47,135 bases of DNA, taken from the NCBI GenBank assembly GCA_023476565.1, contig JAMCVZ010000032.1:1-47135 (forward strand), written 5' to 3'. Origin of the DNA: Nitrospirota bacterium (GTDB taxonomy: Bacteria; Nitrospirota; Thermodesulfovibrionia; Thermodesulfovibrionales; Dissulfurispiraceae). The position numbers and the translations under genes were made by a program. The notes beneath the pieces are model-generated. The model saw nothing but the letters and a program-made list of their open reading frames with translations. It was not told the DNA's origin and did not search any database. Positions 8,163 through 15,680 of the stretch are shown piece by piece; positions within the stretch are counted from its first letter, which is position 1, and every line of letters begins with the position of its first letter.

Positions 8163-9521
8163 ATGTCTAAAATAAAAACCGTTTTTCAATGTCAATCCTG
8201 CGGGTATGTGAGCCCGAAATGGCTTGGCAAATGCCCTGATTGCGGGGCATGGAGCAGCTTCTCCGAGGAGAAGCAGGACCCCAGAGCGCTGAAATCATCC
8301 AATCCGCGCGGGAGCGCTGAAGCACAGCCTTTGAGCAAGGTTACCGGCGGCAGGGAAAAGAGACAGGTCATCGGCATCAAGGAGCTCGACAGGGTCCTGG
8401 GCGGAGGGCTTGTAAACGGGGCGATCACTCTTATCGGGGGCGACCCCGGGATAGGGAAGTCCACCCTGATCCTCCAGGCCCTGTCAAAGATAGCTGAAAA
8501 GTACGGCGCCGTGCTCTATGTCTCCGGGGAGGAATCTCCCGAACAGATAAAATTGAGGGCTGAACGGCTTTCAATAGACTCGGATTCCATCATCCTGCTC
8601 CCCGAGACGCTGGTGGAGAATGTTATCGCAGTTGCCGGGAATATGAGACCGTCCGCCCTGGTGATCGATTCCATACAGACGGTCTTTACCGAAGACCTGA
8701 CATCGGCCCCCGGTTCTGTCGGCCAGATAAGGGAATCAGCGGCAAAGCTGATGATTTTTGCAAAAAAATCACAGGTGCCGGTATTCCTTATTGGCCATGT
8801 AACGAAAGAGGGGGCGATTGCAGGCCCCAGGGTTCTGGAGCATATCGTCGATACGGTGCTCTATTTCGAGGGCGACAGGGGACATTCTTACCGTATCCTC
8901 CGCACAGTAAAAAACAGGTTCGGCTCGACAAATGAAATAGGTATTTTCGAAATGAGAGACAACGGCCTTACGGAAATAGACAACCCGTCGGAACTGTTTC
9001 TCTCGGAGAGACCCGTCGATGCCTCGGGCTCTGCCGTCATTGTAAGCATGGAAGGCACCCGGCCGCTTCTGGTTGAAGTGCAGGCGCTGGTTTCCCCGAC
9101 TACCTTCGGGATGCCCCGGAGGACAAGCATCGGCGTTGATTTCAACCGTGTGAATCTCCTCATCGCAGTGCTCGAGAAAAAGGCCGGAATGCATCTGGGC
9201 GGCATGGACGTGTTCACGAATATTGTCGGCGGGTTAAAAATAATCGAGCCCGCATCCGACCTCGGAATAATTGCCGCTATAAGCTCATCGTTCAGGGAGT
9301 CGCCGGTAAATTCGAAGACCTGCCTCTTCGGGGAGGTCGGGTTATCAGGCGAGATAAGGGCGGTCGCCCGGAGTGAGACAAGATTGAAAGAGGCTGCGAA
9401 GATAGGTTTTAAAAATGCGATAATTCCGAAGAGCAACGCAGAGAGGCTGAAGACCGATTTCGGATTAAACATCACAGGAGTGAAAGATGTTGAGGAAGCG
9501 ATTGAACACATCAGGATATAA
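8163..9521 (+). CDS. radA: DNA repair protein RadA
   Basis: RadA is a RecA-related, DnaB-like helicase that drives branch migration during recombination. The 452-residue protein shows the N-terminal zinc finger CQSCG...KCPDCG (10-27), Walker A GGDPGIGKST (near 91), the RadA-specific KNRFGS motif (near 249) and a Lon-protease-like C-terminal domain (GEVGLSGEIRAV). The reading frame also has a GTG one codon upstream; ATG at 8163 is preferred, with GAGG about 9 bases before it. Its 3' end overlaps the next gene by 35 bp. Confidence 0.96.
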   Translation: MSKIKTVFQCQSCGYVSPKWLGKCPDCGAWSSFSEEKQDPRALKSSNPRGSAEAQPLSKVTGGREKRQVIGIKELDRVLGGGLVNGAITLIGGDPGIGKSTLILQALSKIAEKYGAVLYVSGEESPEQIKLRAERLSIDSDSIILLPETLVENVIAVAGNMRPSALVIDSIQTVFTEDLTSAPGSVGQIRESAAKLMIFAKKSQVPVFLIGHVTKEGAIAGPRVLEHIVDTVLYFEGDRGHSYRILRTVKNRFGSTNEIGIFEMRDNGLTEIDNPSELFLSERPVDASGSAVIVSMEGTRPLLVEVQALVSPTTFGMPRRTSIGVDFNRVNLLIAVLEKKAGMHLGGMDVFTNIVGGLKIIEPASDLGIIAAISSSFRESPVNSKTCLFGEVGLSGEIRAVARSETRLKEAAKIGFKNAIIPKSNAERLKTDFGLNITGVKDVEEAIEHIRI

Positions 9522-10290
9522 GGAACAGAAGTCAGAAGCCGGAACACGGACCAAGAACAGCAAGCAAGGGTTCAGCCTGCCCTCTGTCCTCTGCCTTCTG
9601 CTCTCTGCAGTCTTGCTTCTGGCATCCGCCTCCTGCGCGCCCAGGTATGCCGAGAAGCCAGCTCACAAGGGGATCCCGCTCGACAGGGTCCTCTCGGAAT
9701 TCAGGAGCATATCGTCCATAGAGGCGGTCCTCTATGTCGAGTATGAGAAAAACGACAGCGTAATGGGCGGCGATGCGTTCTTAACCCTCTCGGAAGACAA
9801 ACTGAATCTGAGACTTTATTATTTAGGCTTTCCGGCAGGAGAGGTCAGCGAGGATAACGGGGTTATCAAAAGCAAGCCGAAACTCAACAGGAATAAAAGC
9901 ATAATCCTCGTCGACGGGCTTAAGAACAGCTTTTTATGGTGGACTATAAAAGATTATGCAGTGCAGGAAAAAGATAACCTGTATATCCTGAAAAATTACA
10001 ACAGGAAGATCCTTATCAGCAAGGAAACGCTGCTGCCCGTCCAGCAGACGATCGAGCTCGATAACGGCGATGAACTGAGTATAAATTACGATTCACCGGC
10101 GAAACAGGGAGCAGGCGGCACAGCACGGAATGGAGAGCAAGAAATGGAGAAGCCGGTCTCTGCCGGGAACCGGGAATTCGCTCCTGAATCCCCGACCATG
10201 TGGTATCAGTCCAAACTCTCGATCAAATTCAAGAATCATGTCGTAAGGGTCAGGGTAAAATCCTATTCGGTTTTTAAAAATAAAAGCTAA
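9487..10290 (+). CDS. Predicted outer-membrane-type lipoprotein
   Basis: This 267-residue protein has a lipoprotein signal peptide: a basic start, a hydrophobic stretch (LPSVLCLLLSAVLLLASAS) and a lipobox cysteine in ASASC near residue 50. The mature part is rich in beta-strand pattern (VLYVEYEKND, DAFLTLSEDKLNLRLYYLGFPAGEV) and recalls LolB/DUF4292-like lipid carriers, but I cannot assign it firmly. No other in-frame start codon exists before the hydrophobic core, so the ATG lies inside radA. The bases encoding the signal peptide are unusual: AGAAGTCAGAAG and CTCTGTCCTCTGCCTTCTG form a loose dyad like the intergenic repeats elsewhere. Confidence 0.75.
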   Translation: MLRKRLNTSGYKEQKSEAGTRTKNSKQGFSLPSVLCLLLSAVLLLASASCAPRYAEKPAHKGIPLDRVLSEFRSISSIEAVLYVEYEKNDSVMGGDAFLTLSEDKLNLRLYYLGFPAGEVSEDNGVIKSKPKLNRNKSIILVDGLKNSFLWWTIKDYAVQEKDNLYILKNYNRKILISKETLLPVQQTIELDNGDELSINYDSPAKQGAGGTARNGEQEMEKPVSAGNREFAPESPTMWYQSKLSIKFKNHVVRVRVKSYSVFKNKS

Positions 10291-10328
10291 AAAAAGTGAA
10301 ATTGAGGAATTCCGCTGTTTTGACTTTT

Positions 10329-11558
10329 TCATTTTAAATTCTGAACTTTTACATTCGGCCCCCCGCCCTTCACCGTCCGGAGGATAGCAAGCCCGATCAG
10401 GAAGAACAGAGCGATGGAAAGCACCGCAGGCCGCTGGCTGCCGAAGGTCGAGGATAAGTACCCGAAAACAAGGGGGCCGGCAATTGCCGAGGATTTGCCC
10501 ACAAGCGAATAGACGCCGAAGTATTCGGACTCCTGACCCTCAGGTATAAACTGCGCATAGAATGCCCTGGTCGCTGCCTGGACCGTCCCGAGACCCAATC
10601 CCGCAATCGAAGCGACAATAAAGAAATGCCACTTCTCAATGACGAAAAAGGCTGCAATTGACACAATAACCCACAGGCACAAAGATAGGGAGGCCACCTT
10701 CTTCGGTCCCCGGTAATCCGTGGGTTTGGCCATCAAGAATGCACCGGCAAGGGCCGTAGCCTGGACGATAAGATACACCAGTATCAACTCCGTTGGGGTG
10801 AAGTGGAGCGTCGTTGCCGCGAAGATGCTCGAAAAGACAATGACCGTGTTCACTCCGTCTTCGTAGATGAGGTACGCGATCAAAAACTTTTTCTGCTCCC
10901 TGTTCGACCATATCTTTCTGAAGGTCTTCCCTGTGTATCTGAACCCGGCGGCTGCTGCATGGAATACCCCTGTCCTCTCCTTTCCGTCTTCGGGCAGGAA
11001 TAAAAAAGCGGGCAGGGAGAAGATTGCAAAGAACAGGGCTACCATAAGCCATGTCATATTCAGGAGGCCTTTATTGATAAGATAAAGAGCAAGGATCAAG
11101 GAGGCGATAGAGCCCGCATATCCAATTGCAAACCCCCATGCGGATACCCTGCCCTGATAGGCCGGCCCGGCTATTTCGGGCAGAAAGGAATTGTAAAATA
11201 CGAGGCCGCCTTCCATGCCCATGTTGGCGAGAATAATAAGAGCAAACCCTTCAACCACCATGCCCTTATGGAGAAACGAAAGAGAGGAAACAGCGAGGAT
11301 ACAGACAACGGTGTACAAAAATAACAATCTCTTTCTTATCTTTGCATAATCGGCGATTCCCCCGAGAAAAGGGGAACTGACTGCAACAAGGGCCATGCTT
11401 ACCGCTATCGCCCTCCCCCACCATACATCGCCCTGGCCGGATGCATTACCGACTATCCGGTTTGCATAATAAACAGGAAAGATCACGGCAGCTATCACAG
11501 CGGAATAGCTTGAATTGGCAAAATCAAAAAGGCACCACGAGAGGATTTTTTTATTCAT
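10329..11558 (-). CDS. MFS transporter, UMF1 / Atg22-like family
   Basis: This 409-residue integral membrane protein has about 12 hydrophobic segments. The opening ILSWCLFDFANSSYSAVIAAVIFPVYY is the hallmark of the UMF1 branch of the major facilitator superfamily, as are GGIADYAKIRKRLL (loop 2-3) and GLGLGTVQAATRAFYAQFIPEGQESEYFG in the second half. Members are related to yeast vacuolar amino acid effluxer Atg22; bacterial substrates are mostly unknown. It is convergent with the lipoprotein gene and is followed upstream by a 58-bp AT-rich repeat-like spacer before rnc ends. Confidence 0.88.
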   Translation of the reverse strand: MNKKILSWCLFDFANSSYSAVIAAVIFPVYYANRIVGNASGQGDVWWGRAIAVSMALVAVSSPFLGGIADYAKIRKRLLFLYTVVCILAVSSLSFLHKGMVVEGFALIILANMGMEGGLVFYNSFLPEIAGPAYQGRVSAWGFAIGYAGSIASLILALYLINKGLLNMTWLMVALFFAIFSLPAFLFLPEDGKERTGVFHAAAAGFRYTGKTFRKIWSNREQKKFLIAYLIYEDGVNTVIVFSSIFAATTLHFTPTELILVYLIVQATALAGAFLMAKPTDYRGPKKVASLSLCLWVIVSIAAFFVIEKWHFFIVASIAGLGLGTVQAATRAFYAQFIPEGQESEYFGVYSLVGKSSAIAGPLVFGYLSSTFGSQRPAVLSIALFFLIGLAILRTVKGGGPNVKVQNLK

Positions 11559-11616
11559 AACCGTTTTGAATTTTAGATTTTTGGATTTTGGAATTTTAGA
11601 ATTTCGTGCTTAGAAT
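11559..11616. repeat. AT-rich word-repeat spacer
   Basis: The spacer consists of near-repeats of TTTTAGATTT, TTTTGGATTT, TTTTAGAATTT and TTAGAATTTAGGATTT. The same vocabulary, on the opposite strand, fills 13790-13895. No gene or promoter is recognisable in it. Confidence 0.5.
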
Positions 11617-12324
11617 TTAGGATTTAAGCAGTCTCTCCAGCGCCTCTTTGGCCGCGGACATCTGGGCTTCCTTCTTGCTTTTCCCTGTGCCGCTTCCGTA
11701 CAACTGTTTGTTGATATAGACTTCAGCGGTGAAGGTCTTCTTATGCTCCTCGCCTTCCTGTTTGACTATCCTGTACTCAGGCAGCAGCCCGAACAGGCTT
11801 TGTGACTCCTCCTGCAACTCGCTCTTGAAGTCGTACCCCTCTTTTTTTGAAATAACGCTCGGGATCTTTTCACTGAAGAGTTTAAGGACAATGCTCCGCG
11901 TTGTCGCGTAATCGCTGTCAAGGAATATTGCGCCGACCAGCGCCTCAAGCGCATTTGACAGAACGGACCTTTTCTGACGGCCCCCGGTGGATTCCTCGCC
12001 TTTTCCGAGTCTCAGGTACTTTCCCAATGCCAGTTTCGAGGCCATCTCGAAAAGAACCGACTCCTTCACAAGATAAGACTTCATCTTGGACATATCAGCC
12101 TCTGTAAACAAGCCCCTGTGAAGGAAGAGCGTTTCAGCTATGATAAGGCCCAGCACGGAATCTCCGAGAAATTCGAGCCTTTCATTATAATTGTAGGTCT
12201 TATCGGAGCTTTCGTGGTGAAATGATTTATGGGTAAGGGCGTCAGTTAAAAATTTTTTGTTTTTAAAAGCATACCCTAAAGAATTTTCAATTTCCTTTAT
12301 ATTTTCCGAAGATGAGACAGGCAT
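11617..12324 (-). CDS. rnc: Ribonuclease III
   Basis: This 235-residue RNase III cleaves double-stranded RNA, including the rRNA precursor. The catalytic signature [14 protein letters not shown] (near residue 47) and a C-terminal double-stranded RNA-binding domain ([15 protein letters not shown] to [15 protein letters not shown]) are complete. I place the start at the ATG of [10 protein letters not shown] (12324), which has GGTGGA seven bases upstream; an upstream ATG would only add residues read from within fabF. The start lies 38 bp inside fabF, so translation is probably coupled to it. Confidence 0.93.
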   Translation of the reverse strand: MPVSSSENIKEIENSLGYAFKNKKFLTDALTHKSFHHESSDKTYNYNERLEFLGDSVLGLIIAETLFLHRGLFTEADMSKMKSYLVKESVLFEMASKLALGKYLRLGKGEESTGGRQKRSVLSNALEALVGAIFLDSDYATTRSIVLKLFSEKIPSVISKKEGYDFKSELQEESQSLFGLLPEYRIVKQEGEEHKKTFTAEVYINKQLYGSGTGKSKKEAQMSAAKEALERLLKS

Positions 12325-13537
12325 TCGTTCCACCAAAACCAAAGGAATTGGATATTGCATACTCAACATCCATGTGTCGCGCATTTTTCGGTACGTAATC
12401 AAGATCGCATTCCGGATCAGGATTGTCGAGGTTGATTGTGGGAGGCACTATGCCGCGGTAAATACTCAGGATCGAAAATATGGCCTCCACGCCCCCGGCA
12501 GCTCCCAGGAGATGACCGGTCATGGATTTTGTAGAACTGACGCATAATTTATATGCGTGGTCCCGGAATACTTTTTTTATTGCCGCGGTCTCAAGTTCAT
12601 CCCCGTATTTCGTGGATGTGCCGTGGGCATTCACATAACCGATCCGTTCCGGATCAAGCCCGGCATCTTTCAATGCCGCTTTAATGCACCGGGCAGCGCC
12701 CTCCCCCTCAGGCGCCGGTGTCGTCATATGATAGGCATCGCTTGACATGCCGTAGCCTATTATCTCGGCATAGATCTTCGCGTTCCTGGAACGGGCGCTC
12801 TCAAGGCTCTCAAGGACCACTATCCCTGCCCCCTCTCCCATGACAAATCCGTCCCTTCCGGCGTCAAAAGGCCTGCTCGCCCTTTCAGGTTCGTCATTTC
12901 TGGTTGACAGCGCCTTCATAACCGCAAAGCCCCCGATGCCGAGGGGGGTTATTACCGATTCCGTCCCCCCTGCAATCATGGCGTCAGCATCGCCCCTCTG
13001 GATTAGTCTGAAGGCATCGCCGATGGAATGGCTGCCTGTAGCGCATGCGGTAACAGCAGAGGAGTTAGGCCCTTTTGCCCCGAATTTAATCGAAACATTA
13101 CCGGATGCGAGGTTGAGTATGACCATCGGGATAAAAAACGGGGAGATCCTCCTGTGCCCTTTTTCCAAAAACGCCTTGTGGTTATGCTCAATGGCGGGCA
13201 GCCCCCCCATGCCGGCGCCGATAATTACCCCGACTCTCTCGGCGTTTTCAGCGTTTATCTTCAGCCCGGAATCTTCAACCGCCATTGTTGCAGCGCCTAT
13301 GGCAAAATGGATGAACCTGTCCATCTTCTTTATCTCTTTGGCATCGATATACAAGCCGGGATCAAAGCCCTCGACCTCCCCGGCAATACGCACCGGGAAT
13401 GATGCTGCATCAAAACGCGTAATAGGCCCTATTCCGGACTTGCCCTGAACGGCAGCGCTCCATGACTGCTCGACCCCGATACCGAGAGGGGTGATAAGAC
13501 CCAACCCGGTAATAACTACTCTTCTTTCTCCGATCAT
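12287..13537 (-). CDS. fabF: 3-oxoacyl-ACP synthase II (KAS II)
   Basis: This 416-residue condensing enzyme extends acyl-ACP with malonyl-ACP in fatty acid synthesis. The catalytic triad is visible as [15 protein letters not shown] (Cys near 165), [11 protein letters not shown] (His near 303) and [12 protein letters not shown] (His near 340), with the C-terminal [11 protein letters not shown] glycine-rich strand. Its start overlaps the acpP stop by 4 bp (ATGA) and rnc begins inside its 3' end. The order fabG-acpP-fabF-rnc is the common bacterial arrangement. Confidence 0.97.
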   Translation of the reverse strand: MIGERRVVITGLGLITPLGIGVEQSWSAAVQGKSGIGPITRFDAASFPVRIAGEVEGFDPGLYIDAKEIKKMDRFIHFAIGAATMAVEDSGLKINAENAERVGVIIGAGMGGLPAIEHNHKAFLEKGHRRISPFFIPMVILNLASGNVSIKFGAKGPNSSAVTACATGSHSIGDAFRLIQRGDADAMIAGGTESVITPLGIGGFAVMKALSTRNDEPERASRPFDAGRDGFVMGEGAGIVVLESLESARSRNAKIYAEIIGYGMSSDAYHMTTPAPEGEGAARCIKAALKDAGLDPERIGYVNAHGTSTKYGDELETAAIKKVFRDHAYKLCVSSTKSMTGHLLGAAGGVEAIFSILSIYRGIVPPTINLDNPDPECDLDYVPKNARHMDVEYAISNSFGFGGTNACLIFGKYKGN

Positions 13538-13764
13538 CCTACCTTCTTGGAAATGTAATCGACTGCATCTTTGACCTTTGCTATCTTTTCAGCATCCTCG
13601 TCAGGTATCTCGATATTGAACGCCTCTTCAAAAGCCATTACCAACTCAACGGTATCCAGCGAATCAGCGCCGAGGTCTTCCACGAACGACGCGTCCGGGG
13701 TCACCTCCGACTGATCTACTCCAAGCTGCTTCGATATAATCTCTTTTACTTTTGCGTCTACCAT
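13534..13764 (-). CDS. acpP: Acyl carrier protein
   Basis: This 76-residue acidic carrier protein holds growing acyl chains on a phosphopantetheine arm. The attachment site is the Ser of [10 protein letters not shown] (residue 35). A good ribosome site (GGAGGAA) precedes the ATG. The 138-bp gap to fabG upstream is filled by AT-rich word repeats. Confidence 0.98.
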   Translation of the reverse strand: MVDAKVKEIISKQLGVDQSEVTPDASFVEDLGADSLDTVELVMAFEEAFNIEIPDEDAEKIAKVKDAVDYISKKVG

Positions 13765-13789
13765 TATTCTTCCTCCATACTTTGTTTTT

Positions 13790-13895
13790 TAGATTCAACA
13801 TTCAGAAATCCTAAATTCTAATATCCAAATCCCAAACAAATTCAAACCCCAAATTTAAAAAGATATTCAGGATTTGGCGCTTAGGGTTTGGAGCT
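13790..13895. repeat. AT-rich imperfect dyad between fabG and acpP
   Basis: The left half is built from AAATCCTAAATTC, ATATCCAAATCCC and CAAATTCAAACCCC; the right half carries GGATTTGGCGCTTAGGGTTTGG, which is roughly the complement. The result is an imperfect hairpin inside the fabG-acpP transcript. Its vocabulary matches the spacer at 11559-11616. Confidence 0.5.
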
Positions 13896-13902
13896 TGTTC
13901 AG

Positions 13903-14637
13903 CTACATATACATTCCGCCGTTAACATGCATCACCTGGCCCGTTACATACCCCGCATCAGGTGACGCAAAAAATGCGACCGAAGCCGCAACATCCTCAA
14001 CGGTCCCGAACTTGTTCATCGGTATGGACTTGAGCATCTCCTGCCTTACAGTATCAGAGAGCGCATCTGTCATGGCCGTTGTAATAAAGCCGGGGGCAAC
14101 GGCATTCGCCGTGATGCCCCTGCCTGCATATTCCTTCGCTATGGTCTTTGTGAGTCCCACGATTCCCGCTTTGGAAGCGCTGTAATTGGCCTGGCCGGGG
14201 TTTCCCATAAACGCCACAATCGATGCAATATTTATGATCCTGCCGTACCTCTGTTTTGCCATCACCTTTACCGCTTCCTTCGAACAAAGAAAGGTGCCTT
14301 TCAAATTGACATTGATTACCGCATCCCAGTCCTCTTCTTTCATCCTCAGCAGAAGACCGTCCCTTGTTATGCCCGCATTATTGACAAGTATTTCTATTTT
14401 ACCAAATTCCTTCACGGCGCTGTCGATAATGCCGCTCACATCCGATGAATTTGAAACATCGGCCTTTAAAGGGAGGCTCTTCACTCCGAGCCTTTCCATC
14501 CCGGATGCCGTCTCCCGTGCTATATCGAGATTAACGTCGACCACAACTATGTTCACTCCCCTTCCGGCAAGCGATTCTCCTATGGCCTTGCCGATACCGC
14601 GCCCCCCGCCTGTTATCACTGCTGTGTGTCCTTTCAT
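13903..14637 (-). CDS. fabG: 3-oxoacyl-ACP reductase
   Basis: This 244-residue short-chain dehydrogenase reduces 3-oxoacyl-ACP with NADPH. It shows the cofactor motif TGGGRGIGKAI (near residue 10), NNAG (near 88) and the catalytic YSASKAG (Tyr near 152) with an upstream Ser in NIASIVAFMG. The C-terminal GQVMHVNGGMYM is typical of FabG. GGGAGG precedes the ATG. It is first in the cluster fabG-acpP-fabF-rnc; fabD and fabH are not in the window. Confidence 0.95.
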   Translation of the reverse strand: MKGHTAVITGGGRGIGKAIGESLAGRGVNIVVVDVNLDIARETASGMERLGVKSLPLKADVSNSSDVSGIIDSAVKEFGKIEILVNNAGITRDGLLLRMKEEDWDAVINVNLKGTFLCSKEAVKVMAKQRYGRIINIASIVAFMGNPGQANYSASKAGIVGLTKTIAKEYAGRGITANAVAPGFITTAMTDALSDTVRQEMLKSIPMNKFGTVEDVAASVAFFASPDAGYVTGQVMHVNGGMYM

Positions 14638-14783
14638 TATTCACACCTCCCCCGAGCAAAAACCGGCTAACATTTTAACAGAGAGTTATTTTTATTTTCC
14701 AGTCAATTCTCCGATTGATAATTTATGATTTCGGATTTCAGATTTGAAAACCATCAATCATAAACCTGCAAGCGTCAATATAT

Positions 14784-15281
14784 TTACCGGTAATTCGCAA
14801 ACTGAATATGCACGCCGAAGTCCTTTTCCTTAAGCTGGACCATGATCGCCTGGAGATCGTCGATTTTCTTCCCTTTTACACGGACCTGGTCTTTCTGGAT
14901 CTCCGCATTCACTTTGAGTTTCATATCCTTGATCAATTTCACTATCTCCTTTGCCTTCTCCTGGGGGATCCCCTGCTGGAGCGTTACCGTCCGGCGGACC
15001 GTATTTCCCGCCGCAGGCTCCACTTTCCCGTAACTTAAGGCTTTCAGGGCTATGCCGCGCTTGACCAGTTTTGTCTGCAGGATATCTGCGACACTTTTCA
15101 ATTTAAGCTCATCATCGGAAATCAAGGTAATGACACCCTTGCCCTTGTCGAGCTCGATAGCGCTCTTGCTTCCCTTGAAATCAAATCTCTGGCTTATCTC
15201 CTTCACTGCCTGGTTTACGGCGTTTAATACCTCTTGCATATCCACGTCGCAGACAATGTCAAATGAATGTTCATCCGCCAT
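14784..15281 (-). CDS. YajQ family nucleotide-binding protein (DUF520)
   Basis: This 165-residue protein starts [40 protein letters not shown] and ends [15 protein letters not shown], both nearly invariant in the YajQ family. Members bind nucleotides; in Xanthomonas a relative binds cyclic di-GMP and modulates a transcription factor (established for that protein, only inferred here). AGGAGG gives a strong start. Its 5' leader contains a large perfect dyad at 15298-15378. A diguanylate cyclase gene begins 400 bp away on the other strand. Confidence 0.92.
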   Translation of the reverse strand: MADEHSFDIVCDVDMQEVLNAVNQAVKEISQRFDFKGSKSAIELDKGKGVITLISDDELKLKSVADILQTKLVKRGIALKALSYGKVEPAAGNTVRRTVTLQQGIPQEKAKEIVKLIKDMKLKVNAEIQKDQVRVKGKKIDDLQAIMVQLKEKDFGVHIQFANYR

Positions 15282-15297
15282 GTATACCTCCTAAAAA

Positions 15298-15378
15298 CGT
15301 TATAGCGTTCATCGCGTTATAGAGTACAGGGTCTGAATCCTTTGCGCTATAACGCTCAACGCGATGAACGCTATAACG
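15298..15378. repeat. Large dyad with 21-bp perfect arms
   Basis: The arms 15298-15318 and 15358-15378 are exact inverse complements (21 bp). Inside each, the words CGTTATAG and CGTTCATCGCG recur, and a third partial copy (GCTATAACGC) lies near 15345. The dyad sits 16 bp upstream of yajQ and would form a long hairpin in its leader transcript. Confidence 0.8.
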
Positions 15379-15422
15379 GTCTTTTACTTGTTCAAGCTTC
15401 TGCGCCATGATGGATACATAGA

Positions 15423-15445
15423 GTTCCCCCTGATCCAGGGGGAAC
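15423..15445. repeat. Perfect 10-bp hairpin
   Basis: GTTCCCCCTG and CAGGGGGAAC are separated by three bases. It lies 8 bp beyond the stop of the possible minus-strand mini-gene. No T-run follows on either strand, so a role as intrinsic terminator is doubtful. Confidence 0.5.
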
Positions 15446-15453
15446 ACATGCCC

Positions 15454-15528
15454 TCAGCCGGAACAGCACCCACAGAACTCAAGCGGTTCCTGACAGGCAG
15501 GACATATTTCCCCGGCCGTTTCGGGCAT
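15454..15528 (-). CDS. Possible 24-residue zinc-knuckle mini-protein
   Basis: The frame MPETAGEICPACQEPLEFCG, followed by CCSG and a stop, has a CPAC pair and a CGCC group, the spacing of a small zinc ribbon. It lies in the otherwise empty 400-bp gap between yajQ and the diguanylate cyclase. A TATAAT lies 9 bases before the ATG and there is no real ribosome site. It could equally be chance. Confidence 0.25.
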   Translation of the reverse strand: MPETAGEICPACQEPLEFCGCCSG

Positions 15529-15576
15529 ATCGCACCATTATACTACACTGCGTTGTATTTATTCATTAAATATGTA

Positions 15577-15606
15577 TTGACAGAATTGTTTTTTTACAGG
15601 TACTAT
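15577..15606 (+). promoter_or_regulatory. Promoter of the diguanylate cyclase gene
   Basis: A consensus TTGACA (15577-15582), an 18-base spacer and TACTAT (15601-15606) lie 74 bases before the ATG at 15681. Confidence 0.55.
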
Positions 15607-15680
15607 TGAAACCGTATTAGTATAATACTTTCTCGTATCAGCCCTCTCGTAAAAGGCTGCTGCTTACAGGATGAACATCC

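Noticed and set aside
15364-15609. An 81-codon plus-strand frame between yajQ and the diguanylate cyclase
   Set aside because: It starts inside the dyad arm, runs through the promoter, has no ribosome site and no family motif.
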